5,387 nucleotides of DNA, from NCBI GenBank assembly GCA_947176485.1, contig CAMWQS010000095.1, positions 1 to 5,387 of the forward strand, in the 5' to 3' direction. Shown piece by piece: positions 1 through 4,528 of this stretch (within the stretch, counting starts at the first letter, position 1; the number at the start of each line of letters is the position of its first letter). Made by a program: the position numbers and the translations under genes. The DNA is from an uncultured Clostridia bacterium. GTDB taxonomy: Bacteria; Bacillota; Clostridia; Christensenellales; Borkfalkiaceae. Under the pieces are notes generated by a model, which saw only the letters and a list, made by a program, of their open reading frames with translations, was not told the origin of the DNA and ran no database searches.

Positions 1-326
1 GCGCAATGTTAGCGCCCAGAAAGATAGACGGCAACGATATTTATTTTTCTACGAATACTTCTTCAAGCAAAGTTAAGCAATTTGCGGCAACCGATAAGTC
101 GTGCGTATATTTTTATAAAAAGGGCAGATTTAAATATCAGGGCTTATCCATAATCGGTGAAATGCAAATTTGTACAGACCAAGTCACCAAGGATATGATT
201 TGGAAATTCGGCGATAGCCTTTTTTACAAGCAAGGCGTAACTGACCCAGACTATTGCGTTTTAAAGTTTACTTGTAAATCTGCCGAATATTATTGCGATT
301 TCAAAATTGAAAAAATTGAATTATAA
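1..326 (+). CDS. Pyridoxamine 5'-phosphate oxidase-family protein (5' end outside window)
   Basis: The reading frame is open to the left edge, and the first ATG (base 6) is preceded in frame by an Ala codon and a base pair consistent with Arg. The true start therefore lies upstream, and about 107 C-terminal residues are visible, ending in TAA. Family members of this type are usually about 125-150 residues. The visible part fits the split-barrel flavin-binding fold: an 'RAMLAPRKIDG' strand, then 'IYFSTNTSSSKVKQF', then 'CVYFYKK', and a tail 'GVTDPDYCVLKFT' typical of the small general-stress-protein-26-like group. Such proteins bind FMN, F420 or heme, or are uncharacterised; the substrate here is unknown. 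It is unlikely to be true PdxH, which is longer and has a distinct C-terminal domain. An inverted repeat begins at the stop codon, and the next gene is a tRNA on the same strand. Confidence 0.8.
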   Translation, partial: AMLAPRKIDGNDIYFSTNTSSSKVKQFAATDKSCVYFYKKGRFKYQGLSIIGEMQICTDQVTKDMIWKFGDSLFYKQGVTDPDYCVLKFTCKSAEYYCDFKIEKIEL

Positions 327-357
327 CTCAAAAACGCTTGTAATTTATCGAGTTATA
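322..357. repeat. Inverted repeat at the end of the PPOX-family gene
   Basis: TATAACTC at 322-329 is perfectly matched by GAGTTATA at 350-357, with 20 bases between. The left arm includes the stop codon. It is AT-rich, has a long loop and is not followed by a T-run, so it is a weak terminator candidate at best. It could instead protect the 3' end of the message, or be chance in AT-rich DNA. Confidence 0.3.
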
Positions 358-364
358 GTATAAA
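338..364 (+). promoter_or_regulatory. Possible promoter for the tRNA-Ser region
   Basis: TATAAA at 359-364 matches the -10 consensus at five of six positions. TTGTAA at 338-343 is a four-of-six -35 match, but the spacing is short (15 bases). The predicted start, about base 371, lies just ahead of the tRNA-like remnant at 378. The transcript would then carry the remnant as a leader before the intact tRNA at 463. No better promoter was seen immediately before 463, where 'aataaaat' at 451-458 is only AT-rich. Confidence 0.3.
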
Positions 365-375
365 ATTAACAAGCA

Positions 376-481
376 ACGCAGAGATGGCGGAGTGGTAAGC
401 ACTTCGTGCTTCGGTACGACGAACGCTGCGCGCCGCCCACTCTACAACTTAATAAAATAGACGCAGAGATGGCGGAGTGGT
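376..481 (+). repeat. 21-bp direct repeat of the 5' end of tRNA-Ser
   Basis: Bases 376-396 and 461-481 are identical over 21 bp, 85 bp apart. The repeated stretch covers the tRNA acceptor 5' strand, the two linker positions and the start of the D arm. The flanks differ on both sides. A further seven bases (CGAACGC, 420-426 and 482-488) match again after a 23-base insertion in the left copy. Confidence 0.9.
378..445 (+). pseudogene. Decayed tRNA-Ser copy (5' half only)
   Basis: The first 19 bases equal those of the intact tRNA-Ser downstream. A 23-base insertion follows (397-419), starting with a perfect six-pair hairpin, AAGCAC-TTC-GTGCTT. Then CGAACGC resumes the D-arm similarity before it is lost. 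There is no anticodon arm, no T-loop TTCGAAT and no CCA, so it cannot be a working tRNA. The remnant can still fold: bases 380-383 and 386-390 pair with 440-443 and 433-437, closing a long imperfect hairpin with inner stems, one of which has a C(UUCG)G loop. It may be a dead duplicate, or a structured leader derived from one. Confidence 0.5.
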
Positions 482-550
482 CGAACGCGCACGACTCGAA
501 ATCGTGTTACGGGCAACTGTACGGGGGTTCGAATCCCTCTCTCTGCGCCA
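463..550 (+). tRNA. tRNA-Ser (anticodon CGA)
   Basis: This is a complete class II tRNA that reads the UCG codon. The acceptor stem is GCAGAGA (463-469) with TCTCTGC (540-546), discriminator G547, and CCA encoded at 548-550. The anticodon stem is CACGA (490-494) with TCGTG (502-506) around the loop CTCGAAA, giving anticodon CGA at 497-499. The long variable arm expected of tRNA-Ser is present: TACGG (508-512) pairs with CTGTA (517-521) around a GCAA tetraloop. The T arm is GGGGG (523-527), loop TTCGAAT, CCCTC (535-539), with one G-T pair. A strong terminator starts on the next base, so 3' trimming must be minimal. A damaged partial copy lies 85 bp upstream. Confidence 0.97.
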
Positions 551-590
551 AAAAGATTGCCCGTTGACAATTGTCAACGGGCAATCTTTT
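551..590. terminator. Bidirectional intrinsic terminator, perfect 40-bp palindrome
   Basis: The 40 bases are exactly self-complementary about the centre AATT at 569-572. AAAAGATTGC at the left end matches GCAATCTTTT at the right. As RNA it gives a GC-containing stem with A-runs and T-runs at its foot, so it can terminate the rightward tRNA transcript and the leftward marR-degV-Pr6Pr transcript, whose last stop codon ends only five bases away (596). Confidence 0.9.
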
Positions 591-595
591 ATTTA

Positions 596-1309
596 TCAGA
601 ATAGCTTCAAATTTTTAAAGTCGAGTTTCCATTTGCCGTTTTCGTCTTTGACGAGCTTATCGTAGATAAACATTAAATAGCCAAGCACGACGAATACGAT
701 TACGAGGATAAGCACCCACAGAGCTACGCCGCCGTAGCCCAAATCGTTCACGTTAAGGAAAAAGTACGGATACGAAAAGTCAGTGCCTGCCGCCGCTTTG
801 TAAATTGCGCCGTAAATCAATATGTAAACCACGTAAATAAGCGGCATAACCGTTGCCTTTAACGGGTCAAGAATTTTTACCGTTTTATGCTCGTCAAACA
901 AGAACCAGTCAAGTATAAACAGAATGGGCGCCGCTACGTGATAGGTAAGGTTACCGAGCGCATTCCAGAATGATGGCGATGCTACGTCGCCAAGCAAGGA
1001 CGCATATACGAGAAAGGTTACCAAAATCATAACGGTTGCACAGAATTTCAAAGTTTGGCAGCACTCGTTGTGCCCCTCCGTTTCCCCCGCCTTGACCCTT
1101 TTGACGGTTGCCGCGCACACCGCAACGCCTATGCCGAAGCATATATAGTTTGAAATGTTCGTATAGTATTGCCAGAAATTATTAGATATCGTGAAGTGGT
1201 CAGTGCCGTACGTTTGGGTAAAATAGCCCAGTGTAAGAACGCATGCAAGCCCCGATATTACGCAGAAAATAATTCTGTAAATCATCTGGGTGAATAATTT
1301 ATTAATCAT
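596..1309 (-). CDS. Pr6Pr-family six-helix membrane protein
   Basis: This 237-residue integral membrane protein has about six hydrophobic helices (near residues 10-30, 50-69, 87-107, 119-138, 152-173 and 193-216) and a charged C-terminal tail. Conserved-looking positions fit the bacterial Pr6Pr family, distantly like eukaryotic FAR-17a/AIG1: 'WQYYTNISN' (46-54), 'YHVAAPILFILDWFLF' (123-138), 'MPLIYVVYILIYG' (155-167) and 'YPYFFLN' (180-186). The biochemical role of the bacterial family is not established to my knowledge. Thr50 and His124 are of interest because human AIG1 and ADTRP use a Thr and a His to hydrolyse fatty acid esters. The start is well set: AAGGAG at 1315-1320 lies five bases before the ATG. 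The gene begins 11 bases after the upstream degV stop and is the last gene of that operon before the palindromic terminator. Fold is likely; activity is speculative. Confidence 0.8.
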   Translation of the reverse strand: MINKLFTQMIYRIIFCVISGLACVLTLGYFTQTYGTDHFTISNNFWQYYTNISNYICFGIGVAVCAATVKRVKAGETEGHNECCQTLKFCATVMILVTFLVYASLLGDVASPSFWNALGNLTYHVAAPILFILDWFLFDEHKTVKILDPLKATVMPLIYVVYILIYGAIYKAAAGTDFSYPYFFLNVNDLGYGGVALWVLILVIVFVVLGYLMFIYDKLVKDENGKWKLDFKNLKLF

Positions 1310-1320
1310 AAAAACTCCTT

Positions 1321-2166
1321 TTATTTAGCGAAGAACGCGACACCTATTGCGCCAGGTCCTATATGCGTGCCAATCGTGCTGCCTATAATCATTGAAGGCA
1401 CGTGCGCGGTTTTACCCACCCATAATTTTTCGCTGTCCTTTAAATATTTTTGAAGATTTTCGTCCGAAAGCCCCGAATAAGCAAGCGTGTACGGCATATC
1501 GAAGTCGATACCGCCGCATTTATCAACGAGCTGCATTAAAAGATTGTTACCCTTTTTAGAGCCTATCGCCTTGCCGACGAGCTTCACTTCCCCGTCAACT
1601 ATTGATATAACGGGTTTTATTGATAAAAGTTCGCCCGTGAAGGCAACTACCGAAGAAATTCTTCCGCCCTTTTTTAAATATTTTAAGGTATCCAATAGCG
1701 CAAGAAGCTGAATTTTATGCTTCTTTTCGTCAAGAAGCTTTACCGTTTCGTCTAACGACTTTCCCTCTTTAACGAGTTTAATAGCGTAATCAAGCAAAAC
1801 TCTTTCACCCAAACTTGCGTTTAAGCTGTCAACAGCGCGCACCTTGCCGCCAAACTTTTCCGCCGCGTTTAACGCGCAAGTATAAGTGCCTGAAAGCTTT
1901 GACGATATGGTTATTGCAAGTACTTCACTGCCGTCTGCGGTGAGTTTAGCATACGCTTCCTCCCAACGAAATTCGTTTATCTGGCTGGTGGAAGGAAGTT
2001 CTTCACACAAGGGAAGCTTTTCAAAAAATTCGCGGTGAGTTATGTCTACACCGTCGTACAATTCTTCGTTATTTATTCTTATAGTAATGGGCAATAGGGT
2101 AACGCCCAGCGCTTCCGCCTCTGCTTGTTCCAAATCGCAAGCGGAATCAACTAAAATTTTAATCAT
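1321..2166 (-). CDS. DegV-family fatty-acid-binding protein (FakB-like), first copy
   Basis: At 281 residues this is the full family length. DegV proteins enclose one fatty acid; in Firmicutes the FakB members present it to the kinase FakA, giving acyl-phosphate for phospholipid synthesis. Visible hallmarks are the N-terminal 'ILVDSACDL' (4-12), 'PSTSQ' (58-62), 'ISSKLSGTY' (87-95), 'LDTLKYLKKGGRIS' (158-171) and the C-terminal 'IGTHIGPGAIGVAFF' (265-279). In known structures the Ser/Thr residues of the first two loops and the late His hold the acyl carboxylate; the matching residues Thr60, Ser89 and His268 are present. The ATG lies inside the end of marR (8-bp overlap), with AAGGAG at 2180-2185 but a long 13-base spacer, so translation is probably coupled to marR. 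Cytosolic. Chain preference cannot be read from sequence. It differs clearly from the second copy at 2738, so it is not a recent duplicate. Confidence 0.92.
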   Translation of the reverse strand: MIKILVDSACDLEQAEAEALGVTLLPITIRINNEELYDGVDITHREFFEKLPLCEELPSTSQINEFRWEEAYAKLTADGSEVLAITISSKLSGTYTCALNAAEKFGGKVRAVDSLNASLGERVLLDYAIKLVKEGKSLDETVKLLDEKKHKIQLLALLDTLKYLKKGGRISSVVAFTGELLSIKPVISIVDGEVKLVGKAIGSKKGNNLLMQLVDKCGGIDFDMPYTLAYSGLSDENLQKYLKDSEKLWVGKTAHVPSMIIGSTIGTHIGPGAIGVAFFAK

Positions 2167-2608
2167 TATCGTCAGACAGCTCCTTATAATAATTTTTAAG
2201 GTTTTCGGTTATTTGAGCAAGCGACTTATAGAAGAAAACCCTTTCTTCTTCGGAAAACTCCGCACTGCCGGCTTTTACGGCTTTATCGGACTTGCGAGTG
2301 ATATAGTCAGCAACCTTTAACCCGTCTTCCGTAAGCGTTATTACAGAATTGTATTTCTTTACGTCGTATTTTACGTATCCGTTATCCAAAAGCTGACGAA
2401 GCGCACGGGAAATTGCCGCCTTGTCCTCGTATGTAAGGCGCATAAGCTCGCTTGCCGTCAAGCCCTCACGGTGTTCGTTCAGATAATACACGCACATTAC
2501 GTGCACGCTTTTTAGCTTGTATTCTCGCATTTCGTACTGCTTTATGCGCTGGACGAGCCTATTCAACTTTAAAACGGATATAGTAAAATTTTCAAAAATC
2601 TTTTCCAT
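2159..2608 (-). CDS. MarR-family transcriptional regulator
   Basis: This 149-residue protein has the MarR layout: N-terminal dimer helices (about 1-46), a winged helix-turn-helix with 'LTASELMRLTYEDKAAISRA' (50-69) followed by 'LLDNGYV' (73-79), a short wing 'KKYNSVITLT' (84-93), then 'EDGLKVADYI' and a C-terminal dimer helix rich in charge. The recognition helix is around 'KAAISRALRQL'. The usual wing motif Asp-x-Arg is absent and the wing looks short. It heads an operon with degV and the Pr6Pr membrane protein and faces a second degV, so it probably controls both transcripts through the three palindromes upstream, including its own promoter. The setting recalls FabT, the MarR-type lipid regulator of streptococci, but sequence alone does not show orthology. 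Only a weak AAGG (2619-2622, ten-base spacer) precedes the ATG. The effector is unknown; a fatty acid or acyl-ACP is my inference. Confidence 0.9.
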   Translation of the reverse strand: MEKIFENFTISVLKLNRLVQRIKQYEMREYKLKSVHVMCVYYLNEHREGLTASELMRLTYEDKAAISRALRQLLDNGYVKYDVKKYNSVITLTEDGLKVADYITRKSDKAVKAGSAEFSEEERVFFYKSLAQITENLKNYYKELSDDND

Positions 2609-2628
2609 AAACTTTCTGCCTTAAAATC

Positions 2629-2642
2629 GTTGATTTTTCAAC
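2629..2642. promoter_or_regulatory. Operator palindrome 1 (marR-proximal)
   Basis: GTTGA-TTTT-TCAAC is a perfect 5-bp inverted repeat. It lies between the predicted marR transcription start and the marR ATG, so a bound MarR dimer would block the start or early elongation. With flanks (TCGTTGATTTTTCAACAAGT, 2627-2646) it matches operator 3 at 17 of 20 bases. Confidence 0.7.
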
Positions 2643-2648
2643 AAGTCT

Positions 2649-2678
2649 ATGTTACACTTAAATAGTTGAGTTTGTCAA
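2649..2678 (-). promoter_or_regulatory. Predicted marR operon promoter
   Basis: Read on the minus strand, TTGACA (2678 to 2673) is a perfect -35 box. TAACAT (2654 to 2649) is a four-of-six -10 box, and the spacer is 18 bases. The start would fall near 2642, at the edge of operator 1, giving a leader of about 34 bases. The -35 box is the right arm of operator 2, which fits autoregulation. Confidence 0.6.
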
Positions 2679-2680
2679 CT
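2664..2680. promoter_or_regulatory. Operator palindrome 2 (central, shared)
   Basis: AGTTGA-GTTTG-TCAACT is a perfect 6-bp inverted repeat with a 5-base spacer. Its right arm holds the marR -35 box and its left arm the candidate -35 box of the rightward degV, so occupancy could shut both promoters at once. Its centre is 36.5 bp from operator 1 and 21.5 bp (about two helical turns) from operator 3. Confidence 0.7.
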
Positions 2681-2695
2681 AAATTCGTTGATAAA
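2666..2695 (+). promoter_or_regulatory. Predicted promoter of the rightward degV
   Basis: TTGAGT at 2666-2671 and GATAAA at 2690-2695 each match consensus at four of six positions and are 18 bases apart. The start would be near 2702, leaving a leader of about 36 bases. The -10 box lies inside operator 3. An alternative -10, TTTAAT at 2704-2709, has no convincing -35. Confidence 0.4.
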
Positions 2696-2700
2696 TCAAC
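2687..2700. promoter_or_regulatory. Operator palindrome 3 (degV-proximal)
   Basis: GTTGAT-AA-ATCAAC is a perfect 6-bp inverted repeat over the predicted -10 region of the rightward degV. The flanking TC before and AAGT after are shared with operator 1, although they are outside the symmetric core, which suggests the two sites arose by duplication or that the flanks matter for binding. Confidence 0.7.
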
Positions 2701-2737
2701 AAGTTTAATGAACGTGTTTTAAACTTAGGAGATTTAC

Positions 2738-3610
2738 ATGAAAACAGCTATTATCACTGACAGCAACAGCGGCATTACCCAAAGTGAGGCAAAAGAGCTT
2801 GGCATTTACGTAGTACCTATGCCCGTTCTTATCGACGGCGAGTTGTACTATGAGGATTTGACTTTAAGCCAAGAGCAGTTCTATGAAAAATTGAAATCCG
2901 ACGCGAACGTCTCCACCTCCCAGCCCAACCCTTTGGACGTTGGCGAAATTTGGGCGAAGGCTTTGCAGGATAACGATGCGGTTATTTATATACCTATGTC
3001 AAGCGGACTTTCTGAAACTTGTCATACCCTTCAACACCACGCTGAAACCGAGGAACAGTTCAAGGGCAAGGTTTACGTAGTTGATAATCAAAGAATTTCA
3101 ATTACTCAGCGTCAGAGCGTTATGGACGCACTTAAAATGGCCAACGAAGGCAAGGCTGCCGAAGAAATTTATAAGTATCTTATGGATACGAAGATGCAGT
3201 CAAGCATTTACATAATGGTTGATACGCTTAAATATCTTAAAAAAGGCGGTAGACTTACCCCCGCCGTTGCCGCGATAGGTACCCTTTTGAAGATAAAACC
3301 CGTTCTTCAAATTCAAGGTCTAAAGCTTGACCAGTATGCAAAGGTAAGAAAACTCGTCGACGCAAAAACGACAATGATTAACGCAATAAAGAAGGACTTT
3401 GATACGAGATTTAAAGACCTTGTTGCGGCGGGCAAAATGACGCTTTGCATCGCACATACCGAAAACCTTGAAGAAGCGAAAAAGTTTAAAGAAGAAATTC
3501 AAAGTGTATATCCGAACGTGGAGTTTACTTTTATCAACCCTCTTTCACTCAGCGTTTCGTGTCATATCGGCCCCGGCGCTTTGGCTGTGGCTTGCGCAAT
3601 TAAATATTGA
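2738..3610 (+). CDS. DegV-family fatty-acid-binding protein (FakB-like), second copy
   Basis: This 290-residue, full-length DegV protein belongs to a different subgroup from the one at 1321-2166. Shared hallmarks are 'IITDSNSGI' (5-13), 'VSTSQPNP' (58-65), 'PMSSGLSETC' (86-95), 'VDTLKYLKKGGRLTP' (161-175) and 'CHIGPGALAVACA' (275-287). The subgroup mark is 'VVDNQRISITQRQS' (114-127), where the first copy has 'AVDSLNASLGERV'. The usual SxLSGT loop reads SGLSET, with Glu93 replacing Gly; the Thr/Ser and His276 positions tied to acyl-carboxylate binding are kept. AGGAG at 2727-2731 lies six bases before the ATG, a strong site. The gene runs alone from the operator region shared with marR and ends 13 bases before a strong terminator. 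It probably carries a fatty acid of different chain type from the first copy, but ligand preference is not readable here. Confidence 0.92.
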   Translation: MKTAIITDSNSGITQSEAKELGIYVVPMPVLIDGELYYEDLTLSQEQFYEKLKSDANVSTSQPNPLDVGEIWAKALQDNDAVIYIPMSSGLSETCHTLQHHAETEEQFKGKVYVVDNQRISITQRQSVMDALKMANEGKAAEEIYKYLMDTKMQSSIYIMVDTLKYLKKGGRLTPAVAAIGTLLKIKPVLQIQGLKLDQYAKVRKLVDAKTTMINAIKKDFDTRFKDLVAAGKMTLCIAHTENLEEAKKFKEEIQSVYPNVEFTFINPLSLSVSCHIGPGALAVACAIKY

Positions 3611-3623
3611 TTTTAATAAAATT

Positions 3624-3654
3624 AAGTCCTCCGCAATCTGCGGAGGACTTTTTT
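3624..3654. terminator. Intrinsic terminator between converging genes
   Basis: AAGTCCTCCGCA (3624-3635) pairs perfectly with TGCGGAGGACTT (3639-3650) around a three-base loop, and a T-run extends to 3654. It ends the rightward degV. The last Ts overlap the stop codon (3653-3655) of the opposing YihY-family gene, whose transcript sees the same stem followed by a weaker TTAATTTTATT tract, so it probably works both ways. Confidence 0.92.
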
Positions 3655-4462
3655 ACAGCAATGATTTAACTTGTACTTTTCTTGTAATATGCGAGCCGTT
3701 TTTTATCATACCTATAACGAAACAGCTCATCATGACGTAACACCATAGCAAAAAGATTATTAAAGCGGCTATTTTGCCGTACAGCCGTTCGGGGTTTGCA
3801 AAGCTTGTATAAACGCCGAAGCCGACCGCAAACACGAGCCACAGCACGGTTGTGAGCAGGCTACCCGTCAACACCTCGGAAATTTTCAGTTTATAGGGGC
3901 AAGCTACGAGGTTTAAAATTATTGCAACGACGAAAGCCAACGCCGTTATAAATATAAGCGAAATACTTTCCGAAACGAGCTCCGGAAGAAACGAATTTAA
4001 AAACCGCGTGCCGACGACGGAAATTGCCGCGGTTATTGCAACGAGCGTTATCGTTGCCGCTATCAATAAAAGTGAAACGAGCCTTAGCTTTAACCCCGCC
4101 TTTACTCTTTTACTTCCGTAAATAATCTCTCCGCTTCTTCTTAAATGATAAAAAAAGTTAGTTGAAGAATACAGCGTGGTTACTAAAAAGATTATTCCCG
4201 CACCGCTGACGGCGCTTTCAGCCGACTGCTTCATGTATCTAAGAACGGGGCTTACGCTTTCAAAAATCTCGTGCGAGAGAATTCGTTCAGCGTCCACGTT
4301 GCCGAAAACGAGCGTGAGCCATAGAGTAAACGGCGCAATTGACATTAAAAGAAAGTAAACGAGCGTTCCCGCTATAGTTGAAAATCTTTTATCGGAATAA
4401 AATTTTACCGTTGACGCAATCTTGTTTTTTATTGCGACGAGTATGGATACAACCTTTTCCAT
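3653..4462 (-). CDS. YihY/BrkB-family inner membrane protein
   Basis: This 269-residue membrane protein has about six hydrophobic helices and matches the YihY family, once called BrkB or 'ribonuclease BN'. Typical parts are an early amphipathic stretch with 'STIAGTLVYFLLMSIAPFTL' (28-47), 'YSSTNFFYHLRRSGEIIYG' in the second third, and the late 'ERLYGKIAALIIFLLWCYVM' block. The family usually ends this block with a Gly-Ala-Glu-x-Asn motif; here it is 'GMIKNG', keeping only Gly and Asn. The function of the family is not settled; a transporter role has been suggested and the RNase label is considered mistaken. No Shine-Dalgarno sequence precedes the ATG, and the short 5' region directly follows the terminator of the Cys-rich gene, so it may depend on read-through or a weak promoter (TATTAT-like, about 4483-4488). 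It converges on degV. Confidence 0.88.
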   Translation of the reverse strand: MEKVVSILVAIKNKIASTVKFYSDKRFSTIAGTLVYFLLMSIAPFTLWLTLVFGNVDAERILSHEIFESVSPVLRYMKQSAESAVSGAGIIFLVTTLYSSTNFFYHLRRSGEIIYGSKRVKAGLKLRLVSLLLIAATITLVAITAAISVVGTRFLNSFLPELVSESISLIFITALAFVVAIILNLVACPYKLKISEVLTGSLLTTVLWLVFAVGFGVYTSFANPERLYGKIAALIIFLLWCYVMMSCFVIGMIKNGSHITRKVQVKSLL

Positions 4463-4477
4463 AATGCTATTGTTTGC

Positions 4478-4512
4478 AAAAATAATAAGAGTATCCCCGA
4501 AGGAATACCCTT
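4478..4512 (-). terminator. Intrinsic terminator of the Cys-rich gene
   Basis: On the minus strand AAGGGTATTCC (4512 to 4502) pairs with GGGATACTCTT (4497 to 4487) over eleven pairs, two of them G-U, around a UUCG tetraloop closed by C-G. The AT-rich tract ATTATTTTT follows (4486 to 4478). It lies 16 bases past the stop codon of the Cys-rich gene. Confidence 0.8.
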
Positions 4513-4528
4513 AAAAAATCAAACCGCG

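Noticed and set aside
378..445. A second functional tRNA-Ser
   Set aside because: It has no anticodon arm, T-loop or CCA; only the 5' part matches.
376..481. attL/attR pair of an integrated element in tRNA-Ser
   Set aside because: The copies are only 85 bp apart, with no integrase or cargo, and most known elements duplicate the tRNA 3' end rather than the 5' end.
477..665. Plus-strand 62-residue frame
   Set aside because: It runs through the tRNA and the terminator and into the 3' end of the opposing gene, with no ribosome site.
951..1142. Minus-strand 63-residue frame
   Set aside because: It lies within the Pr6Pr gene in another frame and has no supporting signal.
3468..3740. Plus-strand 90-residue frame
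   Set aside because: It overlaps the end of degV in another frame, crosses the terminator and runs into the YihY-family gene.
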